Shown: positions 5,910 through 13,869, counted from the first letter of the stretch. The stretch: 20,937 nt of DNA from Bacillota bacterium (GCA_023397905.1 JAEWSZ010000131.1:1-20937); one strand, 5' to 3'. A program made the numbers and translations. Notes: generated by a model not told the origin, from the letters alone.

Positions 5910-6887
5910 ATGAACAGGTCTGTAGAAAATGACATACTTCCTTTTTTATCACAAAGCCTCAAAACAATCTTACTTAAAATAGACGGGGAAAAGCTTCACA
6001 ATCTGGAGGAAATAAGGCTGAGAGCGGCAAAGCCGCTGATGGTATTCTACAGCCATTCCGACTGGTTCGTGACCGAAAGCGGAAGGCTTTCTGCCGACAT
6101 AAGGGATTCCTATACCGTAGTGCAGCAGGAGATATTAAAATCCCTGGAGCTCATGAGTGAGAACTCCGTATATGCTTTTCAGGATGAAATAAAATCCGGC
6201 TATCTGACCTTAAGAGGGGGGCACCGGGTGGGCTTAAGCGGGAAAGTGGTCCTCCAGGAGGGGCAGATAAGAAATATAAAGGATTTCAACGGATTGAACA
6301 TCAGAGTTGCAAAGGAAATTACCGGCTGCTCCGGCCATATTGTCAGGTACATAATCAAAAGCAGTTCAGACATATATAACACATTGATAATAGGCCCTCC
6401 GCAGTGCGGCAAAACCACAATCCTGCGGGATATCGCGCGTCTGCTCAGCAATGGGGATAAAGCCATTGATTTTTCAGGCCAGAAGGTGGGTATCATTGAC
6501 GAAAGGTCCGAGATAGCCGCCTGCTGCAAAGGAGTCCCCCAGAACAATGTGGGCATCAGAACAGATGTGATGGACGGCTGCCCTAAAGCACTGGGCATGG
6601 AAATGCTGCTCAGGAGCATGTCGCCCAACATAATAATAACCGATGAGATAGGTACTCATGGCGACAAGGCGGCCATTATGAAAGTCCTCAATTCCGGAGT
6701 AAAGATAATTGCTTCGGCCCATGGCTACAACATATCCGAGCTCAAGCTGAGGGAAGAACTGCTTGAGATAATTAAAGCGCAGGTATTCGACAGGTACATA
6801 GTTCTCAGTACAAAGAACGGTCCGGGAACTCTTGAGGAGGTAGCCGATTCAAAACTGACGGCAATATACGGGAGGGGTCTGGAATGA
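5910..6887 (+). CDS. spoIIIAA: Stage III sporulation protein AA, secretion-type ATPase
   Basis: Mother-cell ATPase of the SpoIIIA-SpoIIQ channel, which is needed for forespore gene expression after engulfment. The 325 residues match the family. Walker A is GPPQCGKTT (162-170), a GIIDERSEIA strand lies at about 194-203, and the Walker B-like IIITDEIG is at about 241-248, as in PilT/GspE-type ATPases. AAGGAAAGG lies about 8 bases before the ATG. I could not identify a convincing sigma-E promoter in the 125 bp upstream, although sigma-E control is the rule for this operon. Its stop overlaps the spoIIIAB start by 4 bp (ATGA). Confidence 0.96.
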   Translation: MNRSVENDILPFLSQSLKTILLKIDGEKLHNLEEIRLRAAKPLMVFYSHSDWFVTESGRLSADIRDSYTVVQQEILKSLELMSENSVYAFQDEIKSGYLTLRGGHRVGLSGKVVLQEGQIRNIKDFNGLNIRVAKEITGCSGHIVRYIIKSSSDIYNTLIIGPPQCGKTTILRDIARLLSNGDKAIDFSGQKVGIIDERSEIAACCKGVPQNNVGIRTDVMDGCPKALGMEMLLRSMSPNIIITDEIGTHGDKAAIMKVLNSGVKIIASAHGYNISELKLREELLEIIKAQVFDRYIVLSTKNGPGTLEEVADSKLTAIYGRGLE

Positions 6888-7402
6888 TTATAAAAATTAT
6901 CGGCGCCGCGGTTCTCATCGGCGCTACAAGTCTTATAGGTTTTTCCCTGGCGGCGGATTGCTCCAAAAGGCCCAGGACACTCAGGGAATTGCAGGCTTTG
7001 CTTCAAATGCTGGAAAATGAGATAAGCTATCTGTCAAATCTCCTTTCAGAGGCATTCAACAGGATATATGAGGGCTCCAATTCGGAGGCTGCCATACTTT
7101 TTAAAGCTGCGGCCGAAAATTTGGGGACAAGCGGGGTCACGGCCGACGAAGCCTGGGAGAAAGCCGTGGAGGATAATTGCTCAAAGCTGTCTTTAAACAA
7201 GGAGGACAAGACTATACTTGAGACCTTTGGGAAAATGCTTGGAAATTCGGATCTGGAGGGACAGTTGAACAACATCAGGCTCATTACTTCGCAATTGAAG
7301 CTGCAGGAGCTCAAGGCAGAGGAAATGAGGCGCAAGAATGAAAGGATGTACAGAAGTCTTGGAGTATTGAGCGGCCTGGCCATAGCCATATTGCTGTTCT
7401 GA
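6884..7402 (+). CDS. spoIIIAB: Stage III sporulation protein AB
   Basis: A 172-residue bitopic membrane protein of the SpoIIIA complex. It resembles GspF-type components of type II secretion systems and is thought to work with the SpoIIIAA ATPase. There is a hydrophobic segment at the N-terminus (about 3-23) and another at the extreme C-terminus (about 157-172, GVLSGLAIAILLF). The helical region between them carries LRELQALLQMLENEISYLS, broken here by no gaps and typical of the family. GGAGGGG precedes the ATG inside the end of spoIIIAA, so the two genes are coupled. An unusually long spacer of about 100 bp follows before spoIIIAC. Confidence 0.94.
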   Translation: MIIKIIGAAVLIGATSLIGFSLAADCSKRPRTLRELQALLQMLENEISYLSNLLSEAFNRIYEGSNSEAAILFKAAAENLGTSGVTADEAWEKAVEDNCSKLSLNKEDKTILETFGKMLGNSDLEGQLNNIRLITSQLKLQELKAEEMRRKNERMYRSLGVLSGLAIAILLF

Positions 7403-7503
7403 TATGAAGGGAAAGGTCAGTTGGCGTATAAACGGCGCAGCTTTGCCTGTAAAACTGCAAGCGGATTTTTATAGTCAGGCATTTGAACTTATGGAGGGTA
7501 ATT

Positions 7504-7698
7504 ATGGGAGTAGATTTGATTTTTAAAATAGCGGCAATAGGAATTCTGGTAGCAGTGCTGAATCAGGTGCTTATACGTTCGGGAAGAGAAGAGCAGGCAA
7601 TGATGACCACACTTGCTGGCATCGTTGTTGTGTTGATGATGATATCCAAAGAAATCGCAGGATTGTTTGACGCAGTTAAAACCATGTTCCAGTTTTAG
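7504..7698 (+). CDS. spoIIIAC: Stage III sporulation protein AC
   Basis: A 64-residue membrane protein with two hydrophobic spans (about 4-22 and 33-55), separated by a short loop with the characteristic IRSGREEQA pattern. SpoIIIAC and SpoIIIAD are paralogous small subunits in the membrane part of the SpoIIIA channel. The ATG at 7504 is chosen because GGAGGG sits 6-7 bases upstream and it gives the usual MGVDLIFKIA start. An in-frame ATG at 7483 would add seven residues without a ribosome site. Confidence 0.93.
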   Translation: MGVDLIFKIAAIGILVAVLNQVLIRSGREEQAMMTTLAGIVVVLMMISKEIAGLFDAVKTMFQF

Positions 7699-7730
7699 AA
7701 GCAAAATTCTGATATGAGGTTGCATATGCC

Positions 7731-8117
7731 ATGGATATACTTCAAATTGTTTGCATTGGAATAATTGCAGTTGTGCTGTCTGCGGTATTAAAGACCCAGA
7801 GGCCGGAAATAGCGCTGCAGTTCAGCATCGCTACAGGGCTGCTGATATTTGTTTTAATTGCCGTAAAACTGACCGCGGTTATTGCATTCATACAGGATTT
7901 CAGCAAAAAAGCCGACATTGACCCCACATATGTCACAATACTTTTAAAAATAGTGGGAATAGCATATATCGCCGAGTTCGGAGCTGAAATCTGCAAGGAT
8001 GCCGGGGAATCCTCCATAGCCTCAAAGATAGAGCTGGCCGGGAAGGTGATAATAGTGATGCTGGCGGTGCCGATTATTTCATCGCTGCTGGACCTGGTCA
8101 TAAGCCTGATGCCCTGA
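7731..8117 (+). CDS. spoIIIAD: Stage III sporulation protein AD
   Basis: A 128-residue protein with about four hydrophobic spans (roughly 3-20, 30-52, 65-85 and 103-125). It extends the SpoIIIAC-like two-span unit with an extra C-terminal part that contains the conserved GIAYIAEFGAEICKDAGE segment. It is a membrane component of the sporulation channel. The ribosome site is weak: GAGGT lies about 11 bases before the ATG. An ATG at 7726 is out of frame. It follows spoIIIAC by 32 bp and precedes spoIIIAE by 29 bp. Confidence 0.95.
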   Translation: MDILQIVCIGIIAVVLSAVLKTQRPEIALQFSIATGLLIFVLIAVKLTAVIAFIQDFSKKADIDPTYVTILLKIVGIAYIAEFGAEICKDAGESSIASKIELAGKVIIVMLAVPIISSLLDLVISLMP

Positions 8118-8146
8118 AAAAATAAAATAGCGCAAAGGAAAAGCCT

Positions 8147-9433
8147 ATGAAAAAAATGCTTGTGAAATACAGCTCCAAATTTGCAATATTGCTGCTCCTG
8201 CTGGCAATATCAATGCTGCTGCCGGCCGCAGCCACTGCTGTGGGAAGTGATGAGCAGGCCCCGGATCAGATCCGTGAGAAAATTATTGACTCCGGAAATA
8301 CCCGGGCATCTGAAAACACGTCAGGTCAGGATGATGTCACTGCCAGCATTATTGACGAACAGCTCAGGGCAAATGACAATACTGCCGTCGGCGAAAGTAT
8401 AAAAAAATATTACAACAGCGATTCGGAAAAGCTGTTTCCGGAATTTGACCCTCAGAAGATAGTGACCGCAGCGGCAAAGGGGGATTTCAAGTTCAGCATA
8501 CAGGGAATGCTGGAGAGGATTGCAAGATACCTTCTGGAAGAAATATTTTTGAATGTTGATATACTTCTTAAAATAATTATTCTGGCCATAATCTGCGCAG
8601 TGCTGAAAAACCTCCAGAATTCATTTTTAAGCGAGAGCGTTGGCGAGCTTGCGTTTTTCGTATGCTATATAGTGATCGTTTCCATTCTGATGGTCAGTTT
8701 CAGCTACGCCATGAAAATGTGCATGTCCATAATCGACAGCATGGTCACCTTCATGCACGCCATAATCCCGCTGTTGATCACGCTGTTGGTATCGGCGGGA
8801 AGCATTTCATCCGCGGGGGTTTTCCAGCCCATTCTGATTATGCTGGTAGAGGTGGGAGCGACGGTCATCAAAAACTTTTTCATACCCCTTATATTCCTTG
8901 TGACCGTACTTAACATTGTAAATAACATTTCTGACAAGCTGCAGCTGACAAAGCTGTCGGGATTTTTAAAGCAGCTGTGCACCTGGGGGCTGGGATTTAT
9001 ATTAACAGTTTTCATCGCGGTGGTGTCCATACAGGGCTCCATGGGGGCCGTGGTGGACGGGGTTACAAGCAAGACCGCCAAATTTGCCATAGGCACATTC
9101 ATCCCGGTGGTGGGGAAATATCTGGCGGACGCGGCCGATACAGTGGTGGGCTGCACCCTTGTTATAAAGAATGCCTCGGGCCTGATTGCCATGATAGGAA
9201 TAATAATAATCTGCCTTGCCCCGCTTTTGAAAATACTGGCGCTGGTAATATTGTACAAGCTTGCATGCGCCGTGATAGAGCCCATATCGGACAAGAAAAT
9301 AACAAACTGCCTGAATGATATGGCCGGTTCGCTTACATATATTCTCGGAATTACCTCGGCCGTCGCCCTCATGTTTCTGATTGCCATAACGGTTGTGATC
9401 AGCACCACAAACTTATCCGCAATGATCAGGTAG
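8147..9433 (+). CDS. spoIIIAE: Stage III sporulation protein AE
   Basis: The largest membrane subunit of the SpoIIIA complex, 428 residues. An N-terminal signal-like segment (about 12-31, ending near AAATAVG) is followed by a polar stretch of about 90 residues. Then come roughly seven hydrophobic spans from about residue 130 to 425. Conserved-looking loops include GAVVDGVTSKTAKFAIGTFIPVVG, read as GAVVDGVTSKTAKFA then IPVVG near residues 301-325. The topology suits a polytopic export-gate component. AAGGAAAAG precedes the ATG. The gene is intact, with no frameshift. Confidence 0.95.
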   Translation: MKKMLVKYSSKFAILLLLLAISMLLPAAATAVGSDEQAPDQIREKIIDSGNTRASENTSGQDDVTASIIDEQLRANDNTAVGESIKKYYNSDSEKLFPEFDPQKIVTAAAKGDFKFSIQGMLERIARYLLEEIFLNVDILLKIIILAIICAVLKNLQNSFLSESVGELAFFVCYIVIVSILMVSFSYAMKMCMSIIDSMVTFMHAIIPLLITLLVSAGSISSAGVFQPILIMLVEVGATVIKNFFIPLIFLVTVLNIVNNISDKLQLTKLSGFLKQLCTWGLGFILTVFIAVVSIQGSMGAVVDGVTSKTAKFAIGTFIPVVGKYLADAADTVVGCTLVIKNASGLIAMIGIIIICLAPLLKILALVILYKLACAVIEPISDKKITNCLNDMAGSLTYILGITSAVALMFLIAITVVISTTNLSAMIR

Positions 9434-9476
9434 ATATGGACGGTATGTTGGCCTGTCCCGGAAAAGGAGGATGTAG

Positions 9477-10106
9477 ATGCTTGAGTTTTTAAGAAGCTGG
9501 ATTATAAATATTGTGACAATATCCATAATCCTCATACTGTTTGAAATTTTAATACCCACGGGAAAAATCAAAAAGGTGATCAATCTGGTATCGGGCTTTG
9601 TATTGATCGTAGCGGTGATAAATCCCTTCCTGGCCTTGAAAAATAAAGACTTCAGCCTTGGAGACAGCGCATTCGAAGACAGCTATTACATGGATAAAAA
9701 AGAGGTGGAGGCCAGCAGCAAACTATTGCAGAATACGCAGATGAAGCAGATTTCAGAGGTGTATAAAAAGAAACTCACCTCAAGGATAGAGGAGGAGCTG
9801 GGCAAAATGGAAGGGGTATCCGGCGCAAAGGCGGAGGTTGAAATAAATGAGGACTACAGCTCCGAAAAGTTCGGAGAGGTAACCAGGGTAACCGTGGAAT
9901 TAAAAAGAGGTGAAAAGCAAAATGAGAGCGATAAGGTAAAACCCGTCATTTCAATTAAAAAAATCGATATTTCCGCGCTCCGGGAAAAAAAGGAGGAATC
10001 CGAAGACCTTGACACGCAGGACAGAAAGCTTGCGGAACAGGTCAGAGAAAATCTGAATAAAACCCTTGAAATAGACAAAGAGAATATCCATGTGACAGTG
10101 GCCTGA
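9477..10106 (+). CDS. spoIIIAF: Stage III sporulation protein AF
   Basis: A 209-residue protein with two N-terminal membrane spans (about 9-28 and 34-53) and a soluble C-terminal domain on the intermembrane side. In Bacillus subtilis this domain has the ring-building fold shared with SpoIIIAG and SpoIIIAH. The IINIVTISIILILFEILIPTG start and the following KVINLVSGFVLIVAVINPF are characteristic, each given here as a run of 20 residues or fewer. The region after about residue 150 is highly charged and may be flexible. AAAAGGAGG is the ribosome site. The spoIIIAG start lies 52 bp downstream. Confidence 0.93.
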   Translation: MLEFLRSWIINIVTISIILILFEILIPTGKIKKVINLVSGFVLIVAVINPFLALKNKDFSLGDSAFEDSYYMDKKEVEASSKLLQNTQMKQISEVYKKKLTSRIEEELGKMEGVSGAKAEVEINEDYSSEKFGEVTRVTVELKRGEKQNESDKVKPVISIKKIDISALREKKEESEDLDTQDRKLAEQVRENLNKTLEIDKENIHVTVA

Positions 10107-10158
10107 AAGTATGATTATTTGTCTGCACATGCGGTTTGAGAGTATACGGGAGGTTAAC

Positions 10159-10788
10159 ATGGGAAAGTATTTAAAATTTTTTAACAACATCAAAAAGAAT
10201 ATGACAAAATACGGCAGCAAAAAGCTGATAGAAAAAGCTCTTATTATTGCAATAATCGGAGTCATATGCCTTATAGCCGGAAGCGTATTGTTTGAGGGGA
10301 ACACTTTAAAGGGAAGTACTCCGGTTGTACAGGGAAATATCACCGGAGGTGCCGACGGTGCGGTGGAAACAGCCGGTCAGCAGTCCGGCAAATATGAAGA
10401 TGAGCTGGCGAAGAATATGGAGTCCATTCTCTCCCAAATTAAAGGCGCGGGCAAAGTGGAAGTGATGATAACCTATTATTCCGGAAATGAATCGGTTCCG
10501 GCATATGATGTAAAGTCCAGCGGCAGTGACACCCAGGAAAGGGACAAGGAGGGCGGAACGAGGTCGGCAAAGCAGAGCGATAACGAGAGCACCGTTATCT
10601 ACCAGGAGGAGCAGGGGGTAAAGAAACCCTTTATTGCAAAAGAACTTCTGCCAAGGGTAAAGGGCGTGGTAATAGTTGCGGACGGAGCCGGCGATGTGGA
10701 AGTCAAGAGCAGTCTGGCCGTGGCTACCGAAGCGCTTCTGGATGTGGCCGCTCACAAGATACAGGTATTTCAAAGAAACGGAAATTAA
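10159..10788 (+). CDS. spoIIIAG: Stage III sporulation protein AG
   Basis: A 209-residue protein with one membrane span (about 26-45) and an extracytoplasmic domain. In Bacillus subtilis SpoIIIAG builds a large ring in the space between mother cell and forespore. The family pattern ILSQIKGAGKVEVMITY is visible near residue 93, followed by a polar insertion with many D, E, S and G residues. GVVIVADGAGDVEVKSSL lies near the C-terminus. ATG 10159 is chosen because GGGAGG lies 6-8 bases upstream and MGKYLKFF is a sensible start. A start at 10111 would add 16 residues with no ribosome site. Confidence 0.94.
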   Translation: MGKYLKFFNNIKKNMTKYGSKKLIEKALIIAIIGVICLIAGSVLFEGNTLKGSTPVVQGNITGGADGAVETAGQQSGKYEDELAKNMESILSQIKGAGKVEVMITYYSGNESVPAYDVKSSGSDTQERDKEGGTRSAKQSDNESTVIYQEEQGVKKPFIAKELLPRVKGVVIVADGAGDVEVKSSLAVATEALLDVAAHKIQVFQRNGN

Positions 10789-10898
10789 ATTTTATTAAAA
10801 AAGATATAAAGTATTGATGAAATGAATATACATAATCGTAAGAAAGGATCACAAAGGATAATAAAAAAACTATTCAGATTGTTAGGAGGGTCTATGTA

Positions 10899-11471
10899 AT
10901 GAAATTTTTAAAGAGAAAACAGATTATTGTACTTTCACTTGTATTGATGCTAGTTATTGCAGGCTATCTACAGTACAGCTACAACAAGAGTTCACAATTC
11001 AGTGAGGATGACTCTGCCCAGATTGGCGATGCTGTATACGTTGATAATCAGGGAGTAACAGCGGATGATCAGGCGTCGGCTACGGGTACTGAAAAAACAG
11101 TAACGGCTTCAAAAGAAGCAAATAACTATTTTGCCCAGACCAAAATGGACAGAGATGTGGTCAGAGACAAAAATATCGAGACCATGAAAGGCATAACCGA
11201 TGATCAGCTGGCCAGCAAGGAAGCAAAGCAGGACGCCCATGATAAAATGATGAAGATAGTTGAAATATCCCAGAAGGAAGTAAATATCGAAAATCTTATC
11301 AAGGGTAAGGGCTTCAGTGATGTTGTTGCATTGTTCGGAGATGACGGAAGCGTGGATATAGTTGTAAAAGCGCCTGCGCTAACGAAGGCTCAGACAGCAC
11401 AAATAGCTGATATAGCTATGAGACAGGGAAATGTCCCTATTGATAAAATTGTTATTAAGAAAATGTTTTGA
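10899..11471 (+). CDS. spoIIIAH: Stage III sporulation protein AH
   Basis: A 190-residue protein with one N-terminal membrane span (about 8-25) and a C-terminal ring-building domain related to YscJ/FliF. That domain binds SpoIIQ from the forespore to close the channel. A low-complexity linker (about 30-75, rich in D, Q, A, S and T) joins the two parts. The C-terminal half starts near ETMKGITDDQLASKEAK and ends IDKIVIKKMF. TAGGAGGG precedes the ATG. It stands 110 bp from spoIIIAG, more than between most other genes of the operon, and a terminator follows. Separate expression, in addition to read-through, is possible. Confidence 0.93.
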   Translation: MKFLKRKQIIVLSLVLMLVIAGYLQYSYNKSSQFSEDDSAQIGDAVYVDNQGVTADDQASATGTEKTVTASKEANNYFAQTKMDRDVVRDKNIETMKGITDDQLASKEAKQDAHDKMMKIVEISQKEVNIENLIKGKGFSDVVALFGDDGSVDIVVKAPALTKAQTAQIADIAMRQGNVPIDKIVIKKMF

Positions 11472-11525
11472 TGGATCGGCTTATCCGGTTGATGGGATTT
11501 ATCACAAAAATCAACAATATCATTG

Positions 11526-11556
11526 AGGTTATCTTTTAAGGTAACCTTTTTCTTTT
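11526..11556 (+). terminator. Rho-independent terminator after spoIIIAH
   Basis: AGGTTATC (11526-11533) pairs with GGTAACCT (11540-11547), including one T-G pair, over a six-base loop. A T-rich tail interrupted by a single C follows. It marks the end of the spoIIIA operon. Confidence 0.72.
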
Positions 11557-11613
11557 GGCTTGATGCCGCAAAGCCTATCATGGCTGAATCCTCAGCTTTC
11601 AGCCGCAATTGGC

Positions 11614-11642
11614 TTGATAAATAAATGCTTAAATGATATAAT
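11614..11642 (+). promoter_or_regulatory. Sigma-A-like promoter of the asp23-amaP group
   Basis: TTGATA (11614-11619) and a perfect TATAAT (11637-11642) are spaced 17 bp apart, after the spoIIIAH terminator and 54 bp before the asp23 start. This gives the stress-protein group its own housekeeping promoter, separate from sporulation control. An inverted repeat (GGCTGA 11582-11587, TCAGCC 11599-11604) lies just upstream of the -35. Confidence 0.65.
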
Positions 11643-11695
11643 TTTAACCAAAACTGAGCCATGGAACATAGCCATTTTATTTGGAGAGGTGCATA

Positions 11696-12082
11696 ATGGA
11701 AGAAGAAAACAATGTCCTGGATGATTACGGATCGGTAAAAATATCGGAAGAAGTTGTGGCTATTATTGCCGGAATTGCTGCTACCGACGTACCCGGCGTG
11801 GCCGGAATGAGCGGCGGGATAGCTGGCGGCATAGCGGAGATCCTGGGGAGAAAGAATCTTTCCAAGGGTGTCAAGGTTGAAGTTGGTGAAAAAGAGGCTG
11901 CAATTGATTTATATATCATAGTTGAATTCGGCGCCCGCATACCTGAAGTGGCCTGGGATATACAGGACAAGGTGAAAAATGCCGTTCAGACCATGACAGG
12001 CCTGAATGTGGTGGAAGTGAACATTCACGTCCAGGGGGTCAATTTCGATAAGGAAATAAAAAAGGAACCCGAAGTGAAATAG
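11696..12082 (+). CDS. yqhY: Asp23/Gls24 family envelope stress protein (YqhY-like)
   Basis: A 128-residue cytoplasmic protein of the Asp23/Gls24 (DUF322) family. The family pattern is clear: VKISEEVVAIIAGIAATDVPGVAGMSGG, seen here as the segments EEVVAIIAGIAA and DVPGVAGMSGG. Then come a glycine-rich GIAGGIAEILGRK, GVKVEVGEKEAAIDLYI, and a final VVEVNIHVQGVNF. In Staphylococcus aureus Asp23 is abundant and is tethered under the membrane by AmaP. In Bacillus subtilis yqhY lies beside accBC and nusB. The ATG at 11696 follows GGAGAGG at a good distance; a TTG at 11681 would overlap that ribosome site. AmaP and DUF2273 partners follow in the same direction. Confidence 0.94.
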   Translation: MEEENNVLDDYGSVKISEEVVAIIAGIAATDVPGVAGMSGGIAGGIAEILGRKNLSKGVKVEVGEKEAAIDLYIIVEFGARIPEVAWDIQDKVKNAVQTMTGLNVVEVNIHVQGVNFDKEIKKEPEVK

Positions 12083-12264
12083 GGTATATAACCCTAATTG
12101 CTGGAAATAATCTATAATATGCCGTAAAATTGGATAATCAAATTATTCAGCTCTCATGAAAGTTTGATTTTTATGTCCGATTGAAATATAATAGGCTTGA
12201 AAAGCTAAATTTTGTCAAATATGCAGTGATCCTGCTTAAAATAAAAAGAAAAGAGGTGGAGTTT

Positions 12265-12816
12265 ATGAACATAATTTTAAGAGTTTTACTTGCTATTTAT
12301 GCGTTTTTTCTCACCATAGCTTCCATGTTTGCAATGCTTGTCACCATAAGATCCGACATATTAACGGATACTTATACATATCTTTATAATGAAGTTCTGG
12401 CGAGCAGGAACCCTTCAATTGTAATGTTCATTATAGCTTCAATATTTTTCTGCTTGAGCTTGACCTTTCTTCTCTCAGGTTTTAAGCCGGAGGGAGATAA
12501 AAAGGCTATTATTAAATACAACAAAAACGGCGATATCCGGATTACCTTAAACTCAATTGAGAATATTGCTCTGGCAACCTCCAGAAAATTGTCGGGTATA
12601 CGGGATTCAAAGGCATATGTTACTAAAACAGGAGAAAGCGTTAGCATAACCGTTAAGGCTATCGTACTGCCGGATATAAACATTCCTTTACTGTCGGAGG
12701 ATATGCAGCTGAAAATCAAGTCTTCGGTGGAGGAATGCACAGGAGTTCAGGTTAATAGCGTAAAGGTGATAGTGGAAAGTATTTTTACCGGCTACAAATC
12801 CGCGAGAGTTGAGTAA
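12265..12816 (+). CDS. amaP: Alkaline shock response membrane anchor protein AmaP
   Basis: A 183-residue membrane anchor. Two hydrophobic spans lie near residues 3-27 and 50-72, with an outward loop between them. A cytoplasmic domain related to Asp23 follows, with the pattern GDIRITLNSIENIALATSRKLSGIR (seen here as GDIRITLNSIENIAL and then SRKL) and a C-terminal TGVQVNSVKVIVESI. In Staphylococcus aureus AmaP recruits Asp23 to the membrane. ATG 12265 is chosen because AGAGGTGG precedes it and it begins just before the first span. An upstream TTG at 12181 would add 28 polar residues. The gene is 182 bp from asp23, and that spacer shows no convincing terminator. Confidence 0.88.
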   Translation: MNIILRVLLAIYAFFLTIASMFAMLVTIRSDILTDTYTYLYNEVLASRNPSIVMFIIASIFFCLSLTFLLSGFKPEGDKKAIIKYNKNGDIRITLNSIENIALATSRKLSGIRDSKAYVTKTGESVSITVKAIVLPDINIPLLSEDMQLKIKSSVEECTGVQVNSVKVIVESIFTGYKSARVE

Positions 12817-12901
12817 AATGCGAAGCAAACAGCGGTGCTTTCATCGGTAAGCTTCGTGTACGAAAATCCGCCGGCGTTTTTTTGTCAGGTAAGGAGGGAA
12901 T

Positions 12902-13132
12902 ATGGATAAGCAAAAGTTGTACGAAGTATATAAGCAGCATAAGGGAGAAATTCTGGGGGCGGCAATTGGACTTTCAATTGCTATTATTGTTTTGCTGCTG
13001 GGCGTTTTAAAGGCTTTGTTTATAGTAATTTGTGTTGTTTTTGGGTACTATATAGGCAAGAGATTGTCTCAGGACAAGGACTACATCAAAAATTTACTTG
13101 ACAGAATACTGCCTCCGGGAACGTACAGGTAG
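12902..13132 (+). CDS. Small membrane protein, DUF2273 family
   Basis: A 76-residue protein with a polar start (about 1-14), a hydrophobic hairpin of two spans (about 17-36 and 38-54) that contains the GAAIGLSIAIIVLLLGVLKA pattern, and a charged tail (GKRLSQDKDYIKNLLDRILP). This is the DUF2273 type, regularly found beside Asp23 and AmaP genes, and it probably belongs to the same membrane assembly. Its biochemical role is unknown. AAGGAGGG precedes the ATG. The short spacer from amaP (12817-12901) holds CGAAGC (12821-12826) and GCTTCG (12851-12856), then CGCCGGCG and seven T. This could be a weak attenuator. Confidence 0.87.
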   Translation: MDKQKLYEVYKQHKGEILGAAIGLSIAIIVLLLGVLKALFIVICVVFGYYIGKRLSQDKDYIKNLLDRILPPGTYR

Positions 13133-13145
13133 GATTCGGGAGCCA

Positions 13146-13162
13146 GAATTCAGGATTCAGAA
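13146..13162 (+). repeat. Copy 2 of the 17-bp dispersed intergenic repeat
   Basis: Identical over 17 bases to the copy at 207-223. It lies 13 bp after the DUF2273 stop, at the head of a purine-rich spacer that contains further related short words. Confidence 0.6.
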
Positions 13163-13174
13163 TAAAAATGGAGT

Positions 13175-13284
13175 CAGAAGTACAGGAGTGTAGAATAAAA
13201 CCTTTGAAGGCAGAAGTATAGAAGTGCGGGAGTGTGGAATTAGAACCTTGAAAGCAGAAATATGATGGCATGGAATAAGCTTAA
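13175..13284 (+). repeat. Three degenerate tandem units, about 31-43 bp each
   Basis: Units start at CAGAAG 13175, CAGAAG 13211 and CAGAAA 13254. Units 1 and 2 share CAGAAGTA, GGAGTGT, GAAT and an AACCTTTGAA / AACCTTGAA block in the same order; unit 2 has extra bases in the middle. Unit 3 is weaker (CAGAAATATGATGGCATGGAAT). There is no coding potential. The units fill much of the 291-bp spacer (13133-13423) between the DUF2273 gene and nusB. The remainder to 13423 shows only the nusB ribosome site and a TACATATGTA palindrome (13392-13401). Confidence 0.55.
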
Positions 13285-13423
13285 GCCGGTGTCGGAGAAT
13301 GTAAGCTGCTGTGGCCTCAAGGGTGCAAGGCTCTGGTTTCAATTGCAATTGATTTATGATTAGTAAAAGAATAAGAAGTGGAATATCAGTTTACATATGT
13401 ACTTACATAGGAGGAATTAATTA

Positions 13424-13858
13424 ATGGGACGCCGTGCATCCAGGGAAACTGCGATGAAACTTTTATATCAGCTGGAAATTCAGAAGAGCGACAGGAGCGA
13501 ACAGATCGATACTGCGCTGGAAGATGAGAGCCTGACTGAGAATGATAAAAAATATATCAGAAGCGTAATCGACGGAGTAAATGAAAAAGTGACTTTAATT
13601 GACGCTATTATCGAAGACAAGGCTATGGGCTGGAAAATAAGCAGGCTGTCAAAAATAGATCTGTCAATTCTCAGAATCGGAATATATGAAATCCTTTACC
13701 GCAATGATATACCTTTCAGCGTTTCGGTAAATGAGGCGGTGGAACTGGCCAAGAAGTACAGCAATGAGGATGCGGGGGCATTTGTAAACGGCTTGCTGGC
13801 AAAAGTATCAAAGTCTGACGCAGGTTCTCTTTCAACAGGTACTCCGGACAACAATTAG
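13424..13858 (+). CDS. nusB: Transcription antitermination factor NusB
   Basis: A 144-residue all-helical RNA-binding protein. With NusE (S10) it binds boxA RNA in ribosomal RNA leaders and supports antitermination. The start GRRASRETAMKLLYQLE and the C-terminal signature KISRLSKIDLSILRIGIYE followed by SVNEAVELAKKYSNEDAGAFVNGLL are diagnostic; each is a run typical of NusB. About 15 polar residues extend beyond the usual end. GGAGG lies 9-10 bases before the ATG. In Bacillus subtilis nusB also follows yqhY. A small terminator-like hairpin separates it from xseA. Confidence 0.96.
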   Translation: MGRRASRETAMKLLYQLEIQKSDRSEQIDTALEDESLTENDKKYIRSVIDGVNEKVTLIDAIIEDKAMGWKISRLSKIDLSILRIGIYEILYRNDIPFSVSVNEAVELAKKYSNEDAGAFVNGLLAKVSKSDAGSLSTGTPDNN

Positions 13859-13869
13859 GGTATAAACAG

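Noticed and set aside
7403..7503. Possible terminator in the long spacer between spoIIIAB and spoIIIAC
   Set aside because: GCTTTGC (7440-7446) and GCAAGC (7457-7462) pair only with a bulge, and the following T run is short. A full stop here would silence the rest of an essential sporulation operon.
8977..9318. 113-codon plus-strand frame inside spoIIIAE
   Set aside because: An alternate frame of a real gene, with composition typical of a frameshadow (rich in G, H and R).
8704..9408. 234-codon minus-strand frame inside spoIIIAE
   Set aside because: A shadow of a long hydrophobic coding region; no ribosome site and no recognisable domain.
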